A stretch of DNA of 22,580 nucleotides, from contig CAZPMO010000069.1 of the NCBI GenBank assembly GCA_964587515.1, positions 1 through 22,580 of the forward strand, read 5' to 3'. Positions 7,656-14,039 of the stretch are shown here, in pieces; the stretch's first letter is position 1; every line of letters starts with the position of its first letter. The translations under genes were made by a program, and so were the position numbers. The notes beneath the pieces were generated by a model that saw nothing but the letters and a program-made list of their open reading frames with translations, had not been told where the DNA came from and did no database searches. Origin of the DNA: CAZPMO01 sp964587515. Lineage in GTDB: Bacteria > Pseudomonadota > Alphaproteobacteria > MPNO01.

Positions 7656-8285
7656 ATGACGCGGCGGTCTTATATTTCCATGCTCCTAAGCGGCGCCATG
7701 GCGCTGGCCCTGACGGCAAATCCCGCGCTGGCCGATGACCACCGTAAGTTCGACGACCGTGACCTTTTGATCGATACGATACTGGCGGATGACCCGGATG
7801 ACGCCGAGGAATCAGACGTGACGGACCTGGTCAATAACGATCTGACCGACGATCAGGTCTTCGCGCTTAACAGGTCGCTCAACAACGCGAACAAGAGCGG
7901 GCTCGTGGTCGACATCGACCTTGTGCACCTTCAGCAGGTCATCGCCGATGAGGGCTACAACAAACAGCAGATCAACTTCCTGACCAAGGCGCTGGAAGAG
8001 GAAGCCAAGTTCAAGGCCCTATACGACAAGACTGGCAACGATTTCTTCCTCGCCAAGGCGGAGAGCCAAAAAACAAAATTCATGGACAAGATCGCGAAGT
8101 TCGACGGCCTCACGACGACGGCGGTGAAATCCGCGAAATCCGTGGGGAAGCTGACAGCCAAGTCGGCGTCCAAGAACGCGGCCAAAAACGCCGCGAAGAA
8201 CGCCGCCAAGAAAGCGGCTAAAAACGCCGCGAAGAACGCCGCCAAGGCCAACGCAAAAAATGCGGGGAAAGGCAAAAAGTCCTGA
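7656..8285 (+). CDS. Exported protein with histone-like Lys/Ala-rich C-terminal tail
   Basis: I do not recognise the family. The 209-residue product has a clear signal peptide (MTRRSYISMLLSGAMALAL then PALA, cleavage about residue 26), an acidic middle part rich in Asp (residues about 27-90), a helical stretch to about 150, and a strongly basic tail from about 160 built of AAKN/AAKK units, ending GKGKKS. The tail resembles bacterial histone H1-like proteins, but here it is attached to an export signal, so it would act outside the cytoplasm, perhaps binding extracellular DNA, LPS or acidic polymers (inference). GGGAG precedes the ATG at 7656. A GC-rich hairpin follows. The acidic head and basic tail could also pair with each other. 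Confidence 0.8.
   Translation: MTRRSYISMLLSGAMALALTANPALADDHRKFDDRDLLIDTILADDPDDAEESDVTDLVNNDLTDDQVFALNRSLNNANKSGLVVDIDLVHLQQVIADEGYNKQQINFLTKALEEEAKFKALYDKTGNDFFLAKAESQKTKFMDKIAKFDGLTTTAVKSAKSVGKLTAKSASKNAAKNAAKNAAKKAAKNAAKNAAKANAKNAGKGKKS
8178..8249 (+). repeat. Two tandem 36-bp units inside the Lys/Ala tail
   Basis: Units at 8178-8213 and 8214-8249 each encode twelve residues (AAKNAAKNAAK plus one). The first 33 bases differ at one position (C/T); only the last codon (AAA or GCC) is really different. The near identity at DNA level, including third positions, points to recent tandem duplication of the tail. Confidence 0.85.
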
Positions 8286-8323
8286 CGCCGCACCCGTCGC
8301 GTCCACGATCTAAAATCACCTGA

Positions 8324-8348
8324 TCCGGGCGGGCCGCGCCCGCCCGGA
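8324..8348 (+). terminator. GC-rich 11-bp hairpin after the Lys/Ala-tail gene
   Basis: TCCGGGCGGGC (8324-8334) pairs perfectly with GCCCGCCCGGA (8338-8348) with a CGC loop, 38 bases after the stop codon. No T-run follows, so it may be a weak or Rho-assisted terminator. Confidence 0.5.
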
Positions 8349-8370
8349 CACTGTACTAAATCGGTGGCGT

Positions 8371-8391
8371 NNNNNNNNNNCCCCCCCCCCC
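8371..8391. other. Assembly gap (10 N) followed by a run of 11 C
   Basis: Ten N at 8371-8380 are followed by eleven C at 8381-8391. This is a scaffold join. The C-run beside it is probably a low-quality contig end. The true distance and even the adjacency of the genes on either side are not established. Confidence 0.95.
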
Positions 8392-8466
8392 GATTCTCCT
8401 AGAATTCACGTCAGAAGAATATGGCGAAATGCCAAGATAAGCGGTTCGCTGACGTTGGATTGGTGG

Positions 8467-9810
8467 ATGATGTCCCGTTATTCGGAGGTGGCGCGTGCGC
8501 GTTGCCGACGTGCCGCGTTCGCTCTCGCGGCTTGTGTCACGGCGGTTTCGCTGCTGCCGTTTGGCGCGCCGCGCGCCGCGACCGGCCCGTGGGACATTGT
8601 GGGCGGCGCGGGCATCCGGCACGTCGACAAAATCTCCACCCTTGAAACAGGCTCGAAACCCCAAGGGACCCTGATCGTTCTCGCCATCGCGGACATGGCG
8701 GTTAAGCCGCCGGGCATCGTGGGTCGCGCGGGTCTTCAGACCGCCAACAATTTTCCCGCCTATGAAGCGGAACCGAATTCGACCCGGTCGGACGGGACCC
8801 TGATCCGCGTGGCCACGGTGAACATGGAGATCCGACCTTGGAGCACCGTGGGTCGCGCGGGCATCCAGTCGGACGACACGGTCGCCACCATTGCCACGGA
8901 GGCGGCGACCAACCGCTTCGACAAGGACTTGATCCTGCTGGCGGCCGCGGACCCGGTAACCAGGCCGTGGAACATCGTGGGCAGCGCCGGCATCCAGTTC
9001 GACGACAACGTCACCACCGATGAGACCGATTCCTCGTCCAACCAGTCCGACAAGGCGCTGGTGCTCGAATTCGGCGGCACCTACAGCCCGGCGGTGGGGA
9101 AGGCGTACGGCCTCGAGCTTGGCTATGACTTCTCCCAGACCCTGTACGAGGATCTGTCGAGCTTCGATCTTCAGTCGCACTCGTTTTCCGCCTCCGTCGA
9201 ACGGGAGTTCAGCGGCGTCGATACCGGCCTGATCTATCTCTATTCACGGACCTTCCTGGCCGGCGATGATTTCCTGGGGCTGCACAGCCTGACCCCGACG
9301 CTGGGTTATGGCGTTCGCGACTGGTGGTATGTCAGCCTGCGCTATAATTATCAGAACAAGGATTTCATCAGCGCCGATGATGATGGCCGCGACTCCAGCG
9401 TGAATTCCGGCACCGTCGACAATTTCCTGTTCTTCATGGAGGGCAAGGCCTATCTCTCGGTCGGCTATCGGGCCGAGAAGGAAAACGCCGACGACAATGC
9501 ATTCGACTATCTCGGGCACTTCTTCCACGCGCGGCTGAAGATGCCGGTGCCGGCGAGGCTGGTCGCCCGCTGGAAACCGGAAGTCCAGCTCGGCTACGAA
9601 TATTACACAAAGAATTATTCGTCCGTCACCACGAGTATCGGCGACGAACGACAGGACGACAGGACCACCGTGACGCTGGGCCTGTCCGCCGATATTACCA
9701 AGCGCCTGTTCGCGAAATTCGATTTCGAGCACATAGAGGCGGTTTCCAACCTGTCCTCGTCGGATTTCGACGAGAACGTGGTCACGCTGGCGCTCGGCGT
9801 TCGTTACTGA
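8467..9810 (+). CDS. Outer-membrane beta-barrel protein with four N-terminal repeats
   Basis: The protein (about 447 residues from ATG 8467; TTG 8455 also possible) has a basic N-region and hydrophobic signal sequence (AAFALAACVTAVSLLPFGAP, then RAA). Next come four degenerate repeats beginning P-W/P-x-x-VG-x-AG-I/L. The remaining 260 or so residues show the alternating aromatic and polar pattern of amphipathic beta strands (for example YGLELGYDFSQTLYEDL, WWYVSLRYNYQNKDF, LVARWKPEVQLGYEYY) and end LALGVRY, with the C-terminal aromatic residue needed for outer-membrane barrel assembly. I do not recognise a specific family; no transport or adhesion function can be assigned. GGTGG precedes the start. 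It begins about 75 bases after the assembly gap and converges on the second Rieske gene with 15 bases between stops. Confidence 0.8.
   Translation: MMSRYSEVARARCRRAAFALAACVTAVSLLPFGAPRAATGPWDIVGGAGIRHVDKISTLETGSKPQGTLIVLAIADMAVKPPGIVGRAGLQTANNFPAYEAEPNSTRSDGTLIRVATVNMEIRPWSTVGRAGIQSDDTVATIATEAATNRFDKDLILLAAADPVTRPWNIVGSAGIQFDDNVTTDETDSSSNQSDKALVLEFGGTYSPAVGKAYGLELGYDFSQTLYEDLSSFDLQSHSFSASVEREFSGVDTGLIYLYSRTFLAGDDFLGLHSLTPTLGYGVRDWWYVSLRYNYQNKDFISADDDGRDSSVNSGTVDNFLFFMEGKAYLSVGYRAEKENADDNAFDYLGHFFHARLKMPVPARLVARWKPEVQLGYEYYTKNYSSVTTSIGDERQDDRTTVTLGLSADITKRLFAKFDFEHIEAVSNLSSSDFDENVVTLALGVRY
8587..9093 (+). repeat. Four degenerate 40-43-residue repeats in the barrel protein
   Basis: Repeat starts are about 8587 (40 residues), 8707, 8836 and 8965 (43 residues each). 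Shared pattern: PWxIVGxAGIQxDDxV, then TExxS, SDKxLI and a short hydrophobic strand. The last copy continues directly into the barrel and looks the most intact (SAGIQFDDNVTTDETDSSS); the earlier three look like diverged copies of it. Confidence 0.75.
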
Positions 9811-9825
9811 AACCGGCGTTCGGTA

Positions 9826-10845
9826 TTACGGCTCGGTCTGTTCCGCGATGAGCCTGTCCAACAGGCGGCGGGTTTGTATAGTCGGCGCATCGGCATTGAC
9901 GTCGATCTGAACCGCGCCCGGCCGCGCCGAGAGATTGCGCTGTTGCGCCTCGACCACGTCGACGTCCTCGTGAAAAGTGGTCTTGATGCCGACGTGCAGC
10001 TTTTCCGACAGCGCCGCGTCGTCGAGCGCATAGTTGCGCGAGAACAGCCAGAAATAATGGCAGCTTGTTTCGGTCTCCGGCGTGATGAAATGGCTCGTGC
10101 GCATGGTAATGCCACGCGATCGGTCGCCGTCGGGCGCGCCCGTTCCGGCTTCCGCCGCGCCGATGTCGAACGCGCAGAGCGACGGCGGCGAAAAAGTCGC
10201 GAGGATCCACCGGTCCACGTTGCCGGAAAACCCGCCCGCCAGGGCCCAGATCGGCGGCGGCTCCACGTCGAGCATCCAGCGCCGGACATGAATCCCGTCG
10301 CCGTCGCGGATTACCTCGGGCGGCGTGTCCTGGATGGCGCTGCTGCCCAGCGTCGCCGGATGAACATAGGTGGCGTGGGTGTTGTCGAGCTGGATATCGA
10401 CCAGCAGCATGTAATTGCAGGCGACGTTCAGGACCTCGCAGGTGGCGCGCCAGTCGGGACCGCCATGCCAATAGAGATCGGGAATATCTTCGGTTCGCGC
10501 GCTTTCCGGCTCGCCCATCCAGATCCATATCCAATCATGGCGTTCGGCCACGGGATAGGCGCGAACCGAGCTGTCCGGCGGAATTTTCGATTGCCCCGGC
10601 ACAAGCACGCAATCGCCCGACGGCGCGAAGCGGAGCCCATGATAGGCGCATTCGATATGGTCGCCGATCACCTTGCCCATGGACAGCGGCAGCGCGCGAT
10701 GGCAGCAGCGATCGGCCAGCGCGACGGGATCGCCCGCGCCGTCACGGTAGAGCGCCACCGGTTCGCCGAGGAAAGTGCGCGCCAGGGGAGTGTCGCCCAA
10801 CTCGCTGGCCCAGGCGGCCGCGTACCATCGATTTTTCAGATACAT
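9826..10845 (-). CDS. Rieske non-heme iron oxygenase, VanA/phthalate-oxygenase type (copy 2)
   Basis: A 339-residue oxygenase clearly paralogous to the one at 5527-6606: same start (MYLKNRWYAAAW), same Rieske ligands C47/H49 and C66/H69, and matching late segments (EAGTGAPDGDRS, ITPETE). Iron-site residues D154, H157 and H162 are kept in LDNTHATYVH, but the Asn usually before that motif is Ile (VDIQLD), as is the following Leu changed, and the protein is 20 residues shorter, so substrate probably differs. ATG 10845 follows AGAGGGCGGG closely. It is the last gene of a four-gene minus-strand unit (RidA-like, hydrolase, orf102, this gene; gaps 33, 11 and 34 bases). An electron-transfer partner must be encoded elsewhere. 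Confidence 0.93.
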   Translation of the reverse strand: MYLKNRWYAAAWASELGDTPLARTFLGEPVALYRDGAGDPVALADRCCHRALPLSMGKVIGDHIECAYHGLRFAPSGDCVLVPGQSKIPPDSSVRAYPVAERHDWIWIWMGEPESARTEDIPDLYWHGGPDWRATCEVLNVACNYMLLVDIQLDNTHATYVHPATLGSSAIQDTPPEVIRDGDGIHVRRWMLDVEPPPIWALAGGFSGNVDRWILATFSPPSLCAFDIGAAEAGTGAPDGDRSRGITMRTSHFITPETETSCHYFWLFSRNYALDDAALSEKLHVGIKTTFHEDVDVVEAQQRNLSARPGAVQIDVNADAPTIQTRRLLDRLIAEQTEP

Positions 10846-10879
10846 CCCGCCCTCTTGTACCGGCGACCGATACCGACGG

Positions 10880-11188
10880 TCAGCTCGTCTCCAGCAGGTC
10901 CATCAAAGGCTCGCCCTCGAAAGTAGCCGGCGGCTCGTCGATGATCCGGGTTTCGATATCGGTGAAATAGCGGTCGAGTACGGTCTCGCGCTCGTGTTTC
11001 AGGGGCGTCGGGCAGTAGCAGGTCTCGGTCCAGCGCGCGATCCCGTCGGCGCCGACCCGAGCGCGGTCCATCGCCGCCACGATCCCGCCGCCGTCCGGGC
11101 GCTGTTCGGCGATGCTGCCATCACCGAGCCGCTCGCGCAGCTCGCGCGCGTGTTCGGAAACCAGCCTGGCTGTCACGGCATAGAGCAT
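10880..11188 (-). CDS. Small protein of unknown function in the Rieske/hydrolase operon (102 aa)
   Basis: I do not recognise this protein. It is soluble, starts MLYAVTARLVSEHARELRERL (a beta strand then a helix), contains GIVAAMDRARV and ARWTETCYCPTPLKHERETV with two close cysteines (CYC), then a helix (LDRYFTDIETRII), and ends LMDLLETS. The beta-alpha-beta pattern and size suggest a small ferredoxin-like or dimeric alpha/beta-barrel fold (inference). AAGGAG at proper distance from ATG 11188 and the 11-base gap to the upstream hydrolase show it is a real, translated member of the operon. Its placement between hydrolase and oxygenase makes a catabolic or accessory role likely. Confidence 0.75.
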   Translation of the reverse strand: MLYAVTARLVSEHARELRERLGDGSIAEQRPDGGGIVAAMDRARVGADGIARWTETCYCPTPLKHERETVLDRYFTDIETRIIDEPPATFEGEPLMDLLETS

Positions 11189-11199
11189 GGCGTTTCTCC

Positions 11200-12273
11200 T
11201 TATGGGCCCGGGGCGACGCCGAGATGGCCCGCCATCCAGTCGGCGGATTGGGTCTTGAACATATGGCCTCGGTTGTGGGCCACGTGGTTGGCCCCCTCGA
11301 TCAGCAGCAGCTCCACCGGACCGGAGACCTCGCCAGCCAGCCGTTCGGCGTCCTTGTAGCTGGTGATGCGGTCTTCCTTCGCGCCGATGATGAACATCGG
11401 ACAGGTAATGTCCCGGGCGACGCCTTCGAGGTCGAACGCGGCGGTCTTTTCCCGCGCTTCGACCACGGTCTCGGAATGGGTGCGCAGCCGATAGGCCTCC
11501 TTCAGCGTATCCGGCCTGCGGTCGAAATTGTTCAGCACGTTGAAGGCGCCGCCGTTGGCGATCGCGGCCTTCACCCTCTTGTCATTCGCCGCGACGCGCG
11601 GGACGTAATAACCGCCCATGCTCGCGCCGGACAAACCCATGCGCCCGCCATCGAGATCGTCGCGCCCCTGCACCCAGTCCATCACCGCGCCGCACGGGAC
11701 CTCGTAATCGTGGCGGATGGGAAAATCATACTGGCCTTCGCCCTGGCCCGGCCCGTCGACCGCCAGCGTCGCCATGCCGCGTTCGAGGAAGAGCTGCTCG
11801 GAATTGTGAAACTCCTCCTTAGTGGAATCCATGCCGGGGATCATGATGACCACCGGCGGCCGTTCGACCCCGGCGGGGCGCCGCAGATTGGCGAACAGGC
11901 ATTTGCCCTCATAGGGGATTTCGACGCGTGCGCCGGGCGGCGCGAGATGGGGCAACGCCAGGGTCCGGCATTCGACCGCCTTCTCATGCGCCGCCCGCAT
12001 TTCATCGGGAAATTCGCAGAACAGAAATTCACCGAAATGATAACACGCCGCCGCCGTGGTCAGCAGTTGTCCAGCGCTCAGCCCGTTTCCCGCCGCCAGC
12101 GCCGCGCGTCCGATTTCTTCGTGGATCGCGCCCTGCGCCGACCAGGCCGAACACCAGTCCTTCCATTGCTCGATGGAGTTGGTGACCTGGACGAAATCGG
12201 CGATCGGCACGCCGCCGGCCGTGAAGCGCGCCATCCAGCCGGTGCGCGCCTGGATGATCCTGTCGTCCGCCAT
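11200..12273 (-). CDS. Alpha/beta hydrolase, 2,6-dihydroxypseudooxynicotine hydrolase-like
   Basis: A 357-residue serine hydrolase with a helical N-terminal domain (about 1-120) and an alpha/beta-hydrolase core. Counting from the ATG two codons upstream: oxyanion region MIPGMDSTKEEF (146-157), DGPGQGEGQY (175-184), nucleophile S220 in GLSGASMGGYY, acid D303 in IGAKEDRIT, and H332 in EGANHVAHN. The N-terminal helical lid, DGPGQG and the SGASMGGYY elbow match the DHPON hydrolase/FrsA-like group, whose characterised nicotine-pathway member cleaves a C-C bond. A role in cleaving a ring-fission product or acylated intermediate is likely; the exact substrate is unknown. I chose ATG 12273 because GGAGG lies 8 bases before it; ATG 12279 is too close. 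It is the second gene of the four-gene operon. Confidence 0.88.
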   Translation of the reverse strand: MADDRIIQARTGWMARFTAGGVPIADFVQVTNSIEQWKDWCSAWSAQGAIHEEIGRAALAAGNGLSAGQLLTTAAACYHFGEFLFCEFPDEMRAAHEKAVECRTLALPHLAPPGARVEIPYEGKCLFANLRRPAGVERPPVVIMIPGMDSTKEEFHNSEQLFLERGMATLAVDGPGQGEGQYDFPIRHDYEVPCGAVMDWVQGRDDLDGGRMGLSGASMGGYYVPRVAANDKRVKAAIANGGAFNVLNNFDRRPDTLKEAYRLRTHSETVVEAREKTAAFDLEGVARDITCPMFIIGAKEDRITSYKDAERLAGEVSGPVELLLIEGANHVAHNRGHMFKTQSADWMAGHLGVAPGP

Positions 12274-12306
12274 GACCATCGCCTCCCTGCCTGGTTTCGG
12301 AGACCG

Positions 12307-12657
12307 CTATTTGGTCGCGCAAACCATGATTTCCACCAGCGTGCCGGGCGTCAGCTCGACGCCGACGGCGGCGCGCGCCGGCAGGTCGGCCTTGTCGAGC
12401 CAGGCCATCCACGGCTCGTTCATCTCGTCCTTAAGCGACAGATCGGACACATAGACCGTCGAGGTCAGGATTCGCGTCTTGTCGGTGCCGGCCTCGGCGA
12501 GAAAGCCGTCGATCTTGGCCAGCACCTCGGCGGTCTGCCCCTTCATGTCCTGCGACTTGTCGTCGGCGACGATGCCGGAAAGAAACACCAGGTTTTCGTG
12601 CACGACCGCGCGGCTGTTCCATGCGCCGGGTTGAATTCTGTTGATATCGGACGCCAT
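12307..12657 (-). CDS. RidA/YjgF/UK114-family deaminase-like protein
   Basis: A 116-residue RidA-family protein, normally a homotrimer with active sites between subunits. Visible marks are NRIQPGAWNSRAVVHENLVFLSG (6-28), the Q-T-x-x-V-L-x-K-I helix (41-49), TSTVYVSDL (65-73), and the PARAAVGVEL..G..VEI block (93-110) with the carboxylate-binding R95 and E109. Archetypal RidA hydrolyses reactive enamine/imine intermediates; other family members in catabolic clusters, such as 2-aminomuconate deaminases, remove an amino group from ring-cleavage products. Leading an operon with a C-C-type hydrolase and a Rieske oxygenase favours a catabolic role (inference). GGGAGAGG precedes the ATG. The promoter should lie in the 12658-12760 region. 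Confidence 0.9.
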   Translation of the reverse strand: MASDINRIQPGAWNSRAVVHENLVFLSGIVADDKSQDMKGQTAEVLAKIDGFLAEAGTDKTRILTSTVYVSDLSLKDEMNEPWMAWLDKADLPARAAVGVELTPGTLVEIMVCATK

Positions 12658-12911
12658 CGGACCTCTCCCTGTTATGCGATGAGGACCGAGTTTACGTTTG
12701 CCGGTTGGGGGAGTCCATGGACGGCGCAGCGGGATATATTACCGGCGGCGATCGTTCGGGCGGTGTCTCGGTTTGAAGATTTGTCCGGTGACAGCATTGA
12801 GAACGCCGATCTTGAATTCACCACTGTGCCCGCGAAGGAGGGGAACAAAAGCTATCGTCCCAATGTCCGAAGTTGGAGCGAAAGCCGACCTAATTTTGGA
12901 ACGCCGTCAGG

Positions 12912-13104
12912 TCCGTTAAATGCTGATACTGTTGATAAAGTCCCAAGTGATCGATTTTCAGGCGTCGCAATAGAAAAGGATTTTCAAATTTCGAGCATAC
13001 CGGAAGCAAATTCCGCTGATACGCACACTGAGGAATCAGCTTCTACAAATTGGCTCCAATCATGTGGTCCAGAGACTTTATCAACAGTATCTGCCAGGAA
13101 CGGA
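12912..13104. repeat. Inverted repeat, 18 bp perfect core, arms 131 bp apart
   Basis: GATACTGTTGATAAAGTC (12925-12942) is the exact reverse complement of 13074-13091. Further out, GTCCGTT (12912-12918) pairs with AACGGAC (13098-13104), so each arm is about 31 bases with a mismatched middle. ACTTTATCAACAGTATC resembles tips of IS5-like transposons. The element could be a remnant of mobile DNA; the 193-base span holds no gene. Confidence 0.6.
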
Positions 13105-13160
13105 CATCCGTCGAACGTGCGATCCGGCTTTACGAGCAGGAGCCGGGGGAGCTAGGTGGC

Positions 13161-13297
13161 CCCTCCCGGCTTGGGTAGTACGTGCTGCGGTGGGCCGGGT
13201 GGGCGCGTGCTGGGATTAATAAGGTCTCGTCCCGCTGAGAGACGCCCCGCCTTCGGATACCTCTGTTGTTCAAGTGGGGAACCGCCGGATTTCCCCA
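13161..13297. other. GC-rich segment with several hairpins, possibly structured RNA
   Basis: Three stems can be drawn in a row: 13161-13170 with 13194-13203 (10 bp with one mismatch), GTCTC 13224-13228 with GAGAC 13239-13243, and TGGGGAA 13275-13281 with TTCCCCA 13291-13297. No protein frame is convincing. It may be the non-coding end of a lost mobile element or an RNA gene. No known family is recognised. Confidence 0.3.
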
Positions 13298-13317
13298 ATT
13301 GTCGTGGGCCCGCTGGT

Positions 13318-13512
13318 ATGGGCGAAATTATCCTGGAATGCGCCATCTACCACGGCCCGCTTTCCTTCATTCGGGACCTGCTCGCCCACGGCGCGGACCC
13401 GAACGCGTGCGCCCGTATCGACGACCGCGCGACCCCGCTCTAGGAAGCAGAGAGTCTGGGCCGCGAGCGGTCGGTCGCGTTTCTCGGAAAAGCAGCCGGC
13501 GGAGCGACTTAG
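13318..13512 (+). pseudogene. Broken ankyrin-repeat protein gene
   Basis: ATG 13318 opens MGEIILECAIYHGPLSFIRD, then LLAHGADPNACARIDDRATPL, followed by an in-frame TAG (13441-13443). Reading through it continues EAESLGRERSVAFLGKAAGG to a second stop at 13510-13512. The first half is the N-terminal ankyrin repeat and the second half (RIDDxATPLEEAExLG) is the C-terminal end of a known type of bacterial ankyrin protein of about 150-170 residues. The middle repeats are missing, so the gene carries an internal deletion and a nonsense mutation. It is almost certainly non-functional and fits the decayed character of the region. Confidence 0.65.
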
Positions 13513-13603
13513 CGACCGAATGTTTCAGTAAAAAACGTACGGATTCCAACAAATATTACCGATAACAGGATAATCGGCCAGATAATTTGAAATAGATTTT
13601 TGA

Positions 13604-13954
13604 ATGTCAATGATTCATTCAGAAAAAAGACCTCATTATGCGCTTGGAAAAACTTATTACCTCAAGTATATGCCGTTATTAACTGCAATTTTCGTAAACG
13701 GAATCATTTTCTCAGTCCTTTACTACATCAACGATGTTAAAATTTTCGACAATATTGTCGAAAGCATAAATCTAATTTCATTTCTCATCGGCGCGTCCTA
13801 TGCGGTCGCCTCCACATTCCTGGGCGGTTTTATCCGGGCTTTTTGCGGCGTGGCGCTGGTCTGCCTCTCCGTCATTGATCTTGGTCTCCCGGAACCGGCG
13901 AATTCGATCATCCATGCCGTGGTCACCGTCGCCGGCGCCTTGACGCCCTTTTAG
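13604..13954 (+). CDS. Small integral membrane protein of unknown function (116 aa)
   Basis: I do not recognise a family. After a polar start (HSEKRPHYALGKTYYLKY) the 116-residue protein has hydrophobic segments at about 22-42 (PLLTAIFVNGIIFSVLYYI), 54-75, 78-96 and a shorter one near the C-terminus (about 99-115), so three or four membrane passes. The 5' half has much lower GC than the 3' half and its neighbours, suggesting mixed origin. The ribosome binding site before ATG 13604 is weak; ATG 13610 is an alternative. It stands alone between the ankyrin remnant and the LigB-type gene. Moderate confidence that it is expressed. Confidence 0.55.
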   Translation: MSMIHSEKRPHYALGKTYYLKYMPLLTAIFVNGIIFSVLYYINDVKIFDNIVESINLISFLIGASYAVASTFLGGFIRAFCGVALVCLSVIDLGLPEPANSIIHAVVTVAGALTPF

Positions 13955-14039
13955 CCGGCCGGCCAACTTCTTGACGGATGCGCGTGTTTGATGATGTCAT
14001 CGGCATGCGTATATCCAATCCGCCATGGGAGCGATTGCA

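Larger units (their letters stand above)
12658..13317. other. Gene-poor, degraded region
   Basis: No intact gene is visible in these 660 bases. They hold the likely promoter of the RidA operon, a segment of lower GC from about 12770 to 13110, an imperfect palindrome resembling a dispersed repeat (ATGTCCGA...AGCCGACCT, 12863-12891), a long inverted repeat, a 38-codon scrap (13062-13178) with coding-like character but no recognised homology, and a GC-rich hairpin-rich segment. A long plus-strand open frame runs through here, but its protein is compositionally unlike a real product. Confidence 0.5.

Noticed and set aside
8178..8249. CRISPR-like repeats
   Set aside because: The units are directly adjacent without spacers and lie in frame inside a protein-coding tail.
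8356..9180. A 274-codon minus-strand open frame across the N-run
   Set aside because: It is antisense to the barrel gene and passes through undefined bases; its repeats only mirror the repeats of the real gene.
11224..13155. A 643-codon plus-strand open frame
   Set aside because: It runs antisense to the hydrolase and RidA-like genes, which have clear family motifs and ribosome sites. Its protein is low-complexity and looks like a mirror of high-GC coding DNA.
12679..13155. A possible plus-strand gene upstream of the ankyrin remnant
   Set aside because: No recognisable motif, no ribosome site, mixed composition, and it crosses the inverted repeat; it is better explained as decayed non-coding DNA.
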